Shown piece by piece: positions 1 through 14,300 of a stretch of DNA of 64,000 nucleotides. The notes beneath the pieces were generated by a model, which was not told the origin of the DNA, made no database searches, and was given only the letters and a program-made list of their open reading frames with translations. Location: NCBI GenBank assembly GCA_028829895.1, contig CM054182.1, positions 3,690,501-3,754,500 of the forward strand. Reading direction: 5' to 3'. This DNA comes from Sinotaia quadrata (taxonomy: Eukaryota > Mollusca > Gastropoda > Architaenioglossa > Viviparidae). A program made the translations under genes and the position numbers. Position 1 is the stretch's first letter; every line of letters starts with the position of its first letter.

Positions 1-496
1 TAGCTCCAGAAAATGTTCACAATCACAAGCTTGTGAAATTTGAGGGCAGGAAGAAAGCCTGCGTGGCATGCAAAAACGCCAGACGTCGTACCCCTGCTGG
101 TCGAGCCATTGAAACTATATATGGCTGTGATGTGTGCCAAGTGAACTACTGTAAGGACACTTGTTTTCCCCAGCATCTTGGAGGCCAGTGAGCAGTTGGC
201 ACAGTGTTTGTAAATAGTGTAAATAGGCTGACAATCACAAACAATATGTTGTATTTTGTAAATATTTGTGTTCATGTGTTGATTACCTGGCAACAATGGA
301 TTATTCATTTCATAAGTGAGTAAAATAATTAATCTGCATTCATTTTCCTTCATTTTGTTTTTTATTTCACAAAAATCTGTTCACTAACACCTTAGATATG
401 ATGATTTTACTAACGTAACCCAAAATCTTACTGAAAACCTGAAAAATCTTGCCCCTTCAGAGTTAGAAAAAGGAAAAACGTCTGCCCCTTAAAGGG
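1..496 (+). mobile_element. 3' end of a piggyBac-like DNA transposon
   Basis: The right end of a piggyBac-type element lies here. It contains the last ~62 codons of a transposase (3-191), an AT-rich tail, and a terminus reading AAAGGG followed by TTAA at 497-500. TTAA is the piggyBac target and GGG next to it is typical of piggyBac inverted repeats. The rest of the element is left of the window. It sits antisense inside an intron of the minus-strand fatty acid synthase gene. I infer the terminus from the GGG-TTAA pattern; the other end is needed to prove it. Confidence 0.6.
3..191 (+). CDS. piggyBac-type transposase, C-terminal cysteine-rich domain (partial)
   Basis: An open frame runs from the window edge to TGA at 189-191, about 62 codons. 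It ends with the cysteine/histidine cluster seen at the C-terminus of piggyBac transposases (DDE_Tnp_1_7 family): CVACKNARRR, then YGCDVCQVNYC and DTCFPQHLGG, that is Cys-x2-Cys ... Cys-x2-Cys-x4-Cys-x3-Cys-x3-His. In the family this zinc-binding tail recognises the transposon ends. The visible part has no stop or frameshift, but catalytic DDD residues would lie upstream, so activity cannot be judged. Assignment rests on the cysteine spacing and the TTAA-type terminus 300 bp downstream. Confidence 0.65.
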   Translation, partial: APENVHNHKLVKFEGRKKACVACKNARRRTPAGRAIETIYGCDVCQVNYCKDTCFPQHLGGQ

Positions 497-500
497 TTAA

Positions 501-2187
501 AACAAAGACGTGTCTTTAGAGTCTCTTGAAAGTGACTATGACATTGTTAAACTGGATAAAATGGGTCTAATCTCATTGGGCTCTAGCTGAATCTGGGCAA
601 ATCAATTGAAACACATACAAATGAAGATCCATTTCAATGACGAGGTTCTAGTCTCTCTTACAAGACTGCTGTAACAAGCTTACAGAACCACACAGAATGT
701 GACTAGTTGGTAATGTACCCTAGTGCTGTGGAGATGTCTAAAAGAATCAGGATTATTCTGTTTAAAATTGTCTTTGACACAAAGTCTGAGAGTTGGAGAA
801 TGCTAGTATCTCTAGGTAATTTAAATGTCTGGTTTTCTCTAAGGACCTGGACTCCTGTGAAACCAAGAAGCATATGCACCCCTACCCCAGTCAGATTACA
901 CCTATGCACAAAGGTGGGAATATAGTGGCAGTAGAAGGGGCAACCTTATTTCTAAACACTCTATTTATACTGATAAGAACTTCCAGAGTAATGCATGTAT
1001 GGGGGTTTATTATCAAATGTGACTCTAAAGGTACACATCTTTACTTCCAATAAGACTTGATTAACAATTGTGTGGATCTGAAGTCTGCTGAGGTTAAAGT
1101 CTACTGTAGAAATGAGAAAGCCTATAATAAAGACTACTATAAAGTTTTTTACCCTCCCCAAAAGACAGAGAACCTAGCTCACTCTCTTCTATACTAGTTC
1201 TCTTGTTGAAGAAAAAGACAAATGTGATGGATCAGCACCTAATATGCTTGGCAAATACAATAACACTTTGGGCGCATGTGAAGAAGAACAGTCCCCAGTA
1301 CTAATCACTACAAGGGGCCAAAGGACTGAAAGAGCCACTTCTGTTAACTCCATTACAGTAATCCATCTGGATGATCTTCAGTAACTTCATTTTAATGCAC
1401 ACAAATGCATACAAGCTGGCACAGAGAAAGTACCCTCTCTCTAAGAGTTAATCTAGGTTCTCTAGTGTACTAGTAGCCGGTTGAAACCTAAAATTAATTT
1501 ATTTGAGGCCAAAGTTATAAATTATACTCCTATTTGTGTTTTCATTTATATAATGTGATAGAAATATTTTATCAGTGGTCAAAGTACTGAAGTTATACTT
1601 TGTTTTCATGTTTATCTCATGGGAGTTGTTTACTACTTCTATTTTCAACAATCAGCCAAATGCAAGAAGAGCCAATACTCACTAAATATAGAAAATCTCG
1701 TAGTTAAAGAACTAACCACAAAGTACATATTACAGTAATCTTTTGCAGACGGATGAAAGAATAAAAGGATAAAAGGAACAGCAATACATAAAACATGGCA
1801 GAAAGCACTCAGTGAAAAAATATGTTAACAACAGTGCAATATGTCTTAGTCTATTCCAAAGACACATCAATCCCATATCAGTACACAACTCAGTGAATAT
1901 ATTTCAAATTTAGTACCTCTACAAGGTATTTTGTTGAATTCTTTGGACTATAGCTATGTCTTGTCTCCTCATGAATTCTCATATGTTTGTATGAATGAAA
2001 ACTACTTGTATTTTGTTTTAAAAAATAGCTGTAATTATATTGATGATTTACCACTTGCCAGAGTTCTAGTAAAATATTTTTTCAAAATCAGTAATAGTTA
2101 CGAATTTTACTTTATACTAGTGAGGTGGTTACCAGAATAAGTCTTTACAAAATATTATTCATCCAAATATACATTTTTCATTTTTAC
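501..2187. other. Intron of the FAS-like gene; no coding exon found
   Basis: This lies downstream (minus sense) of the last FAS exon visible. I looked for the next exon, expected to follow the DH/pseudo-methyltransferase boundary, and found none with a workable acceptor, frame and family similarity. About 500-1470 is less AT-rich than its surroundings and looks like old unique or transposon-derived sequence, but I cannot name it. Confidence 0.5.
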
Positions 2188-2367
2188 CTTTCTTATCCTC
2201 ACCAAAAGGCTGTACATAGCTGTCATGCACACAAGGGTTGATATCCAGGCGAGTAATGCGAGTGGGCAGGCGAAGCATGTTGCCAGAATGTCCCAGCACC
2301 TGAATCTGCAGCAACAAATCTATGAACACCACCCATCTGTCTGACCAATCCAGCAGTCCATGAGCAC
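2188..2367 (-). CDS. FASN: FAS-like exon 17: DH second subdomain (last exon in window)
   Basis: Phase 1 to 1. It lacks an ATG, so it is easily missed. Translation gives [20 protein letters not shown] followed by [20 protein letters not shown], ending VQPFGEDKK. The Asp in FIDLLLQ aligns with the DH catalytic Asp. The donor is AAAG|GTAAAA; the next exon is outside the window. Confidence 0.92.
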
Positions 2368-5300
2368 CTGTACATAAATCAAAACTTTTTTAGTCTGAAA
2401 TGTTCATAAATGCAATATATAAAAAATTAAGTATTGATTCAGTGAACAAAAATACTGGCTAGACACCCAATACTTTTAAAAATTATTTGTGTGTGTGTGT
2501 GTGTATGTGAACCATTTTAATTGGTTTTCATAAAATTATTTTATAAATAATTGCAAATGTTCACTTAATCATCTCATAAATCTAAATTTATTGTCATATT
2601 AACTCCTTCACTGCTCAGAACCTACAATATTATGATGATCAAATTTACCAATTGGATCAACAGATAAACACAATTTTGTCACACTTACTAAGATAATTTT
2701 ACCCAGTTACTTCCCTTCAAATATTCCAGTATTTGAACAAGTTTAAATTGAAGTGAGTACTGACAAATCTCTAAGAGTGGAGTTAGAAATGTCTACTCTG
2801 AAAAATAATATATTATATACAAAACAAAATAAGAAATATTGTAATAATTGATGTCTCTTATCAGAACAATCACTATACCTGTACTGGAGGCTGACAAAAT
2901 TCCCCTAAATGTGGGTCCATAATCATATCCACGTAGGCGAAGCTCTTTGTAAATATCTGCAGTATTCAACTGAATATCTAGATCAAGAGAGCTGCTGTCA
3001 GACTCCACATCACTTGGTGACAATGTGACATTAGGTTGCAGAGGATCTGCTGCCACAGAGATCTTTCCACTAGCAACAAGGCCTCCACTCTCAGTGATTT
3101 CAAATTCGCCCGTAGCCTCCATTATGCTTGTGTGAAATGTGACAGTGCCTGTAAATTTCAGAAGAAATATCAGCTACCAAGTGTTCCAAACTGAAAAATA
3201 GTATACTACATACAATGCCAAATGTTATTCTGAATTCGCAGTTTGGTTTATTTGATAACACAGAAGCAATGTATTGAGAGGCAGATTTCTTTCCAACTAA
3301 TTATTTAAGAAAAATTGTAATTGGTTAAAATCCCAAAGGAACTCATTATTAATTATTTGCTAACTGTGAGAAATTATTCTTTTAATAGGCAGTCCTAATG
3401 TTACTGCCTTACAGGGGGAAAGTGCACAAACGCATGAAAATTTCCTAAATTTATAACAGAGGAGGTTTTTTTCACATTTAAATGAACTAACCATTTTCAT
3501 GAAAATAAAGATTAAGGTTTAGTCTTTCAAACTGTGTTGTTTTCTTTCTGAATTTTATTATATTACCCATAAACCATGATGAACTTAGCATTACAATAAA
3601 AATAGACTTCTGTGGGTTTGTAACCTAAATTCTGATTGGTCCATTAAATGAGGGACAAATAAATCTCTACACTCATATTTTTTTCCACTATTGTGTGTCA
3701 AGAATAACAATTATTTTTTCAAAGTAAAAAGTTCATGATACATTTTTCAATTCAAATATCTGCTAGCTTTCTAATGATATGTCATAGACTGTAATTATCG
3801 ATCCACAGAATTTCATATTTACTATTTTATTAAAAGAAAATAAATTAATTTTATAAAATAAATATAATTTATATGAGAAACATTTTTGCACACTTTTCTT
3901 TGCAGTATTCATGAATAGTTTTAAGAAAATATAGCAACTAATTATTTTTTGTAAAAAAAACATCAACAAATTATAACTCTATTAAAATGTTTAAATGAAT
4001 ATTAAAAATGTTTCAAACAGAAGTGGTAACAATTTTTAAAACCAGAAAAATGATTCAAATATCACAATACCTGTGGAAGGCAAAATTGTTGCACGGTGAA
4101 TGTTTATGTTCTCTAAGACGACGGGCATCTGTTCATAGACTGCACCCTTCATACGAGCTAATGTTCGCCATGCCAACACCAAGTAGCCTGCTGCTGGGTA
4201 AAGCACCCGTCCATCGATCATATGACCTGCAAGGAGTAAAGGAATTTTTCACAATAATTAAAAGAACTCAGTGCTAGTGGATAAGACCCAACATGACTCC
4301 ATGAAAAATTTTACAGTAAAATAATAGATTGCAGAGCACTCAGCATTATCCATCCCATGAATAGTAATAACATCCCTTATTACTATTTTGCAAGATAAAA
4401 TTTTTAAATAACAGGAAGACTAGAATGGAAAATGAGTGTGAACATCTTAGAGATGTTATCAAACTGAAAAATATCCCTTTCCATCAAACAGTCAAATATG
4501 TATATTCAAGGAGAAATTCACATAAAAGCAGAATTATTCTTATTTTGTATAAAATTAAATTACAAAAAAAAAAGCTCATAAAATATGAAAATTATCTGAA
4601 ATCTAAATAAATGAAGCAGCCCTCTCACATACACTCAATCAAAACCATGGCAAATATGACAAATTCTAACCTCAATCTGTGTGATGGAGTAAATTTGCCT
4701 ACCCCTACTTCAAATGGGAATATATATATATTAATTGTTAAATTGTCAAAATTTATCTTGGGCACTCCTTATGATGGTATATTTGTAAGTGTCAGAGTTA
4801 AATAACTCAAGCTGAGAATATGTTAGAAATTGCTGACCAATTCCAAGTGGATGAGTAGTTTTTATTATCCAATGGTTAAGATTTCCGAGAATGAGACCAG
4901 CCAATGGGCTGAGATCAAAAGTTTACATGCTGTAGAGAATTCTATTGTCTATTCACTTGAATTGGTGTGGCGAAGTCCAGTCATGAAAGGTGGCAGTTAG
5001 CTTAATGGTGAGTTAGCTGACTGACTGAGAGAAAATGGACTTCAAAATATTTTGTGCATTTTGCTATTGATAACCTTTTGTTGGAGAAAAAAGTGGGTGG
5101 ATGGGATCTCGCTAAATATAGATTAAGGATGGATTTGTCTTCTCCTTTAGTTTTTTTGTCTATGGAAATTTTGTGGTTAGTGCTGTCAACAGGTACCCAG
5201 GTCCCCGTTGCCGGGCTAATACCTGGGTAGTAAAATTGAACGGATACCTGTGATAATGTGACCGATATGTCTATACATCAGCTAGAGCACTGCATAGATG

Positions 5301-8300
5301 AGGATGAGGCACAAAAATGGGTAACGCAAAGGAGGTGCAAAGAAAACTGACAGAGGGAGAGCAAGCCAATCATGCTATGAGAGAACTGACTCTGGTGGCT
5401 CGATACACTGCCCCTCTGGTCACACTCGCATTACAACATAATTTCCGGCCTGCTAAATCGTGCCGGTGTTGGAAAATAATTCCTCCCCACCAAAAAAGTG
5501 TCAGATTATTTATAATAGTGAAAATTTAGAAAGGTGCCATTTTTCAGTTCAAAACAAATTTATATCAAAAGTAATTATAAAATATATAAACACAAATTTA
5601 TTTATATATCTCTCTCATTCATTCAGAATATATAGAATATAAACACATGATATTTCAATGCTAGTTTTAAGAAAACACATTTCAAACAGACCCATGCTTT
5701 CTGGTGGTACACTTGCCCAGAGAAAGAGCATATATACTGCCATACAGAATGTTTTAATTAGAATATAAATTATTTTATTACCTTCCAGATATTTGTCTTC
5801 TGAATCAGAAGCTATGCTGACTTCATATTTGGCATCAGTAAGACGCCCAGAGCCACCACAGAGAAAATCCTCAAGTTTAGGTACAGCCCAACTAATGGAG
5901 TGGTCCCAGTCAACAAGTGGGGAGATGAATGGTGTGCCACAAGGGACAGGAAAAGCAACAGGTGATACAAGCTTCATCACATCCATATTAGCACTATTGA
6001 TAAAGCACCTGCCCAAACAGAATTATTATAATAAGAAAATAAATCAGATATATGTCAACTCTCAGCAAGAATAGAACAAAAGAACTATATTAGAAGTTAG
6101 AACTAAAATGCATTAACATTACAAATTGGCTGTTTGGTTTTACAGTCAGTGAGTCATCCTTAATTTAAAACAAACTGCAATTGCCCATGTTTCTCATTTA
6201 TCCGACTGAATGTGATAATCTTTAGGAAGCATTAAATGTTCATATAGCCTTTATGACAATCATAGTGCATGAAGAAGAGAGTATGCAAGAGTCACAAATG
6301 AATTAATAAATGACATGCCACTGAAAGAAACTTAAATAAAAAAGGGACAACATATTAATAAGTTGTTGTCTAAAACAATATTTGCAAAGAACAAAAACAG
6401 CATCTGTTCTCATATACTTGCATTAAATGTATATTAATATAAAAAGTTTGCATGGGAGAACATAGCTTGGTTAGTTCATTTGGTCAGTAGTTCATATGGG
6501 TGAAAAGGCACTCCCAGTTTTTTAAATAATATTTAGAATATTTATATATAACCACTACATAGGAATTTTAAAAAAACATTTTCAAATATGAATATTTTGC
6601 TGAAATTTGGCAAATTAACAATGAAAAATAAGAGTCAATTTAATTTTATTGGGTTTTTCTTCAGATTTATTTTTTTTTTAATTTTAGAAAACTTTACAAT
6701 TTTGGCTGAAGTTTGGGAAAACCAATTTTGATGGAAAGTTCTAGTTTGTTTCAACTCAAAAATACATATATATTTAACAAAATTCTATGTAGTGCAAATG
6801 CAGGTTCTCCTAATTAAGGTTTAAATGTGCCAATAATGTAAGAAACATCATTTTGATTTTTTGGTAATATCCTACTCTCTTCCTACAAACTTAGAGGATA
6901 ATGGTGGATACCAATGAGCTAACATTTGACATTTATGTAAAAAAAATGTTTTTGCAATAAAACACAAGCACAGTGATAATATAAAAACATTACTGTTTCT
7001 CATACAAAATTTATTATTTTGTAAAAATAGAAGACAACGAAGTAATCAAATTTTTTAAAACTCAAACCTGACCAGGTGATCAATTCTGTTAGTTTTCCCC
7101 AATTAATCTGTCTTTAAGAGTCACTAAGCAGAAACAAAATGTTTTAATTTCAGCATACAAAACAGAATCTGACAATCATAAAAAATATCACAGGTTCAAA
7201 CAGTGTTAACTGTACTCCTAATCATCAAACAGAATATGAAAAAATGTCAAATCTGATTTTTTTCTTGTTCTAGATTTTATTTAACTGATTAAAATTAAAT
7301 ACTGAGCTCAAAAAATGTTCATGGCTGCTGTACATACTCCAATATTCAAGTATTCAAAAATTCAAGATTTTAACATATACATATTTAATTTTCAACGAGT
7401 AATCTGTTCGATCATGATGATAATATTTAATGCTGCCATCAAACAAAACACCCCCTCTGCCACAGAGAGAGGAATACAAAATAGTTCAGACCAGATCCAG
7501 TGTGCCATGTGTAAATTGTTTACATCTGTACTTTCTATTAGTGCAGGTGCTACAGTTCATGTCTGTTATTATAATGATAACTGCTATTTACCTTCACCAA
7601 AGACTTTTCAATAAGAACAGACAGTATACTTATGATGGCTGTATGGCTGTCACAGCAAAACAGGCCATCAAGCACACTGCTACCACACACTATTCTCTGA
7701 TTAGACAGCACAGCAAAGAAATGGATGTAGGTTCTAGTAACTGAACAGAGTTATTTGAAAACCATCAAAAATTCCAGGCCGATAAGCACTTAAAAAATAT
7801 TTCTAGGATATTTTAACTAACTTAAAGGGTGTCTTCGTGTTGACAATTACTATCCTAAGATGATTAGGAATACAACAAAGGCAATGCCAACTTAAAAAAT
7901 AATTGCACACACCTTCTATTTTTCTATATTCACATTGAAAAGGAAATATAAAGGTGCAATAACCAACTGCTAGCAGTGTATAATACTTCCTTAGAGGCAA
8001 GATACATACACAATATTCCTCTACAAAGCCTTGTAGACTTCAAAATAATTATTACAAATGCATGATGATGCAAGCTTAACCAAAATAGAAGGTATCTGGA
8101 ATTTGATAAACCATGTGCAATTCAAAACTGACCTGCCAAGATTAGAAAAAAAGAACTGGATGTTGTCTTGGTGATTTTTTTTCATCAGCCCAACAAAGCA
8201 AGCATCAGGTCCTAAGCTTCGCTTCAGAATGGCCTGCAAGAGGCAGTGTGGGGCAATCTCCAGCACCAGGGCATTGCTTGGTATATGGCGCAAGCCCTCC

Positions 8301-11300
8301 TGGAATAGTACTGGAGACACCATGTTGTTGACATGGTAGTCAGCCCCTGCAGTCTCAGCCAGTTTGGAGTCCCATTCAGATTCCACAATGGATGTACTAA
8401 TCCAACGTTTACTTCTTGGTTTAGGCACTATAACCTGGGAAGAGGCATCAGGAAGTAATAAATATGCACCAACTACCTTACAGACAGATAAACCTTGTTT
8501 CTTGTGAAGAAATTCAACTTTTGTTTTTATAAACAAATCTTTTTTAAACATTTACTGAAAATTCCTTTCTTTCTTACCTTCCTTATTTTAAGTTATCATT
8601 AAACTGTTCATTCACCAAATGTAAATGTGCATCTGAACTAAAAATAATTTAATTATTTTGTTGTAAAATGTTAACTGTCATCAGTTTTCCCCAAAATGTC
8701 AGCAAGATGATTTAATCTTTTATTACTCTTGCAAATCAAAAATAATAAATTGTAACATTTCTTCACAAAAAAAATACTTTCTTCATTTTGACAAATATCT
8801 TCTTGTTTTAATTCATTTGATAAATGCAGTGATATTATGCTCACTTTCTCAAGCTTCTTCTTCAGCTCTGGGGCTATGGCCTTCATAAAATGAGAATGGA
8901 AAGCCACACCAGCTGTCTTTACTTCCCGGGCAAATGTCCCCTTAGCTTGCAACTCTGCAACAAACTTGTTAACGTCATCCACTGGCCCAGAAATGGTCAC
9001 GGTCTTCTCAGCATTGTGACAGGCAGGTACCACACCTGGTGGACACGTTTTTTGAGCCTCATCCCAAGTAAGTCCTGAAGCAAAGTTATTTTTCAGCATA
9101 AAATATAAATCTGATAGACTAAGAAAAAGAAAGTAAAAAAATCAACTACTTACAAGTGTCAACAAATTCATTACCATAAAAATTTAAATGTTGTAAATAG
9201 GTGTGTAATAAAATTTCAATTTAGCTAAATGAATTTTGCTCCTAAATGCACTAAACTTTTGTAGTACATAGCAACGAGATCTTCAACTCCCCACCCACTA
9301 CAAGCAAGTTAGCTCAAGCAAACTGGAGTGGATCAACAAAGAATTTAAGTGGCACTTCAAATGGATTTAAATATAATTTTTTTGAAGATAATCTACTAGT
9401 TAACCCCACTCACTCCCAAAAATGACAAAATAAGGAACTCAATTTAATAAGAAAAGAAGGATACTACTACATCATCTGTATGTCTTCATAGTCTAGTCTA
9501 CATTTTGTATGCTTACCCACGGCAGCCATGGCACCGGGAGGGAGATTTCCATCTTGAACACACTTTCCTCGCCAATATGCAGATAGGAGAGTTTCCTCAC
9601 GAGTCATGGAGCCATCAGCATAGCCACATGACATTTCTCCAGTTGAGTGACCCAAAATACCATCAGGTACAATGCCCAACTGCTTTAGCACATCTATAAG
9701 TGCCACCTGAAAAAAAAAAGGCAGAACTGTCAGAAAACTATATTTAAAATAGAATTATGATGAGGCTGTTTTGTGCTTTTTCAGATCAAATAACATTTAA
9801 GAATTAACAAAATGTTTTCAAAACACTCTGGGTTTTTTCACTGCCATTTACTTTCTTATTAATTAACTCACAAACCTGAGTAGCAGTAATGCCAGTGAAG
9901 GAGTTGACTGTACTTTCAAAAGTTTGATCATCAGCATTCATCAACATGTCGTACAGGTTGAAGCCAACTGTCTTTAAGACAGCATCACCTTTCATGATAG
10001 CACTGTGAAATGCTGGGAGATCCATCATACGTTGACACATCCCTACCCACTGTGTACCCATGCCAGAGCAAACAAACCAAATGGGTCGTTTTTCTGTGCA
10101 TTTCTGTTAAAAAGATTTTGTTTACATTTTTTTAAATCAAATGGCATTTAGAAAGTTTTATGAAAATAGTTGAGCCAAAATATTATTTTAAAATAAACAT
10201 ATACTCTCATGTAAACAAAGATATACTTGGATGTAGATTATAAGTAAATCATAAAGTTCTTATAGTGTTCTCAAGTTGTGATGTCATTATAATCAATGCA
10301 AGTTGAGATATACAACAGATACAAAATTAACATAATGGAAATAAAAACTCTCATAAGACAATTTTAGAAATGAATAATAGTATAAAAGTAATTAAAATCA
10401 ATAATCTCATATGACAATTAAATTTACTGTTTGGTGTTTGTTTTGGTTTGGTTTTTTTCTTGTTAACAATTTCTTGCTGAGATTCTTTTCATTTACTAAA
10501 ATGACATTATTAAAAGGCTCAACGGGAAACAATGTCTTTCAGAACTATAATTGTGTAATTAATTGGAAAATAAGTAGTTCTTTAGTATATAATAATGGGC
10601 ATGAAAGAAAGTAATTTAAAAAAAACATTAGTGATTTATCAGAAAACTTAAAATGAAACTGTATGACAAAAACAAAATTTGGATCACAATATCATTTATA
10701 CAAGGAAAAAACTTACACCGCACCTTACACACGTGAGACTAACCTCAATGACATCTACACGTGGTTCAGTCCCAGAATTGATAATGGTGTATCCACGAAA
10801 AGGGTGTGAATTGAGGGGCATATTGGCACTCTCTGCTAAGAGGGCCTGTAGATCCAAGTTTTCCGAGTGTTTATGAACAGCATCAAACACTCTCCGTACA
10901 CCTTCTTCTGTACGTCCTGCATAAGTAAAGAGTCGACAATTCTGGGCATTTGGGTGAGACACCGTACGCTGTTTGTCATTGGACCTGTGAAATGACAATA
11001 ATGTCAATAGGCATATAAATGCAAATATATATTACTTCATCATGAATGCAGCTTAAAGCATATTTTTAGCATGTAAACTGGGCTTAGCAAAGGATTACAC
11101 TGGTGTGGGGGGAGAGTAATAAATTACTATAATAGTCTAACAACAATAATAAAACAGCATTAAATTACATTTTTTATTTTGAAAATATATACATTTAAAT
11201 AAAATATAAAAGTTGGATCAAGGTCAAAAGTTTCCATGTGAAAAATATAGAACATCAAATGATTAACAGATTATAAAATCATAAATGAGTGATTGCCTTA

Positions 11301-14300
11301 ACATTACAGCCTTGAACTTTAAAGCATAAGAATGCTCTTAAGTTACAATTTTGACGTGTGAAGAATTATGAAAATAAAATATGACAATTGTATGGGTATT
11401 AAAATCTCTATGGCCAAAGATATGATCATTTGACAATGCAACATTAAAGTCTTATGAGAAAGGATCATTCTAAAGCTATAATTATAATAACATATGGAGA
11501 ATCATTAAGATCTTATTTGAGAATTGCAGGGACATCAGAATCTCTATGGCCAAAGAAATGGTCACTAAACATTACATTGTCTAAAGAGAAGGAATGTTCC
11601 AAAGTTACAATTATGATACAGTCGAGTCCACTTATTTCGGCCTCGGTTAACTTGCCAACCCTAGTAAGTCGACATTTTTGAAGTGGAACCGCCAAATTCC
11701 CTCTTTGTCTTAGCATTTTCTCATCGGTTACGTCGATTCTTTTATGTTGCCGAACCCTAGTATCTCGGGCACAAAAGAGTGCCAAAATCGCCACTTAAGT
11801 TGGTTATCTCGACCCTACTGCTGACTAATCACTAACAATAAATGACCATGTCTTGTTAAAAACTGCAGCTTAAACTTAAGAAGGACATTGTTTTCTTGGT
11901 GTTTGCCACGGGCAAAATAGGCACACTGTTTGTTGCCCTTCAACTGGTTCAGAACTTATGTTAGCCCACTTTTGAAGTAACCGCTTGTCCGCTTGTAGGA
12001 TATTTTCAGAGGCGGCTTCGGCCCCCTCCCCCCCCCACTGACGGAGAGCTGTTGAGGGTGTGCGCCTACTAGGTGCGATCTGTTTTACCCCCTTCCTCCT
12101 GCCCTCCACCTTAGACGCACCGGGAGGCAAGAAGCAAATCAAGACGAGAACATCATGAAGATGAAAGGTCTATTGCGGCTTTTGATGTGTGTGAGTGAAA
12201 CACACACACACACATACAAAATGACTCGCGAATTTAATTTTGATACTGGTTTGCTTTTTGTAAAAACGAACTTTGACACCCTGCAGATTTTTTTGATTTT
12301 GTGAGCAATCTTTGTGTTTGCAATGTTGGAGAATACATGTATCGAGAATGGACGGTGGACCAACTTCCCTCTTTGTTTTTTTTTTAGCTTGCCGATCGCG
12401 TCATCAAACAAATTGCGGCAACGCTGTTGTGTAAAAAATCACCAAACACGTGCATGTACATTGTACATTCTCATTCATTAACGCACATCATGTACATAAA
12501 GAAATTTCAAGCACGTTATATGTAATATTGAAGCATTTGTTTTCAAGTAGAATGTTAAAGGCAAAAAGCAACAAAGCAGTTTAGACTTTGTACAGAAACC
12601 ATATTTACCGCGTGTACATAAACCTTTTGTTATTAGCAAACACGTACATATATGTACATTTTTATAGCATGCCGATCGCGTCATCAAACAAATTGCGGCA
12701 ACGCTGTTGTGTAAAAAAATCACCAAACTCGTGCATGTACATTCTCATTCATTAACACACATCATGTACATAAAGAAATGTCAAGCGCATGTTATAGTAC
12801 TGTAATATATTGCCGCCATATTGGTTTTCTGTAATCTCGATCTTTAGTTATCTCGACACTTTTTGGCAAACCCCTAGGCCCTCGACATATCCGGACTTGA
12901 CTGTAATGTGTGGACAATCATTAAGATCTCCTTACTTGAGAATTGCATGGACATTAGAACCACCAAAGCCAAAGGAGTTCACCCCAACATAGCCACCATT
13001 CCAGCGTGTTCTTTGAGCCACAACTGATAGTCGACCATCCATTAGACCAGGTATATCAGGGTTTGGTTCCCTATAGTGTAGGTTAGCAGGAATCATGCCA
13101 TCTTCCATGGCAATCACTACTTTTGCTACTGCTGCTAGACCTGAAAATAAAAAATATAAAAGATATAAAATACAGTTGATTCTTGATCATTCATGCGAGG
13201 ATTATCTGATTACAGATTAAACATGACTACTCTTATTCCCATTGATAGATAAATATCAACATCTATTAAACCTAAAAAATGTTTTGCATTTATAACAAAG
13301 AAACTGAGCTACAGTAAATTTGGATGGTCAGCCCTTCATATGAATTATAAAAGTAGCAGCCAGGACATTATTAGGACCAATGGTAAATTCCATTAACAGT
13401 GCAGAAAAAACGAATGGTGAACAAGTGATATAGCACACAGTATAATGCTGTTGCTGGTCATGGTTCATTGAAGGTTCAATTTTTTAACCACAGTACCAAT
13501 CAGGCGTGGAAATTGGCAAAGGGGCTAGGGTTATACTAGTCACTTAGGCTGGGCTCTAGGAATGTGGCAGATTTCACGATTTACACAAACATAGAATAAA
13601 GTCTTATCATTTAATGTAATGATATTGCAATGTAATATAGCTGTTGCTTAAATCCTCTTACCTTGTCCTTTTCAAGGCTTTAAGCCACACTGGGGATTAG
13701 TAACTACAGTGGTGATGTTGTGATGATATATAATACCAGATGTAGACTTCATAAAAAGTTCTTCACCATGTCTATTACTATTAGTCATGTGTCAGATAAT
13801 TAGACATTTATAAAATTGCAGGTGTAGACTATTGTGACTATTAGTATTTGACCTGTCATCTGTCACTTTGTCAAACCAGTGCAATTCCATTTATAGCACA
13901 ATTTGCTGCCATCAAAAGTTTTCCCATGCTGGATAATGTCCAGGCGGTATGCCATTTACAAATGATACTTATATTCTTCTGTACTATCTTGCATTATCGA
14001 TGTTATCTGTGCTATCTTTTACCTGTCGTGGATAATTATGAGATAACAATAGACAATCATAGGATTTTCTGGAGTCTGTAATAATGCTTTGTAATAATGT
14101 TAGTCATGTAAAAGAGAATAATATCACTGAAGATGGTATGCAATGTTGTTGTTTTTTTTAAAATAAGATAATTATTAAAAAAAAAAACTACAAATCTTTA
14201 TTTCACATTACTCTGAAAAAGTGAAAAGAAACTTTTACATTTAAGACTAAAGCAAATAATTCTTAACAATTATTCTTAAATTTATTTAGATGTAATTAAG

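Larger units (their letters stand above)
3149..8844 (-). other. FAS introns between exons 12 and 16
   Basis: The introns at 3149-4070, 4227-5781, 6009-8132 and 8435-8844 are AT-rich and hold no exon I can support. Within 4980-5470 the sequence is more GC-balanced (for example GTACCCAGGTCCCCGTTGCC) and looks like an old insertion of unknown type. 6009-8132 shows only A/T-rich filler. Confidence 0.5.

Noticed and set aside
703..909. Minus-strand frame with TGVGVHMLLGF, loosely like the GGVHISGL motif that follows DH in FAS
   Set aside because: The only nearby acceptor (CATAG|GTG) needs phase 1, which reads straight into a TGA, and the similarity covers only about ten residues.
4986..5470. tRNA-like TTAGCTTAATGG and GGCTCGATAC as A and B boxes of a SINE
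   Set aside because: Spacing of roughly 400 bp is far too large for a tRNA-type promoter.
11876..12142. Minus-strand 88-codon frame inside the Tigger-like element
   Set aside because: No CENP-B/HTH or DDE motif visible; better explained as noncoding filler of a non-autonomous element.
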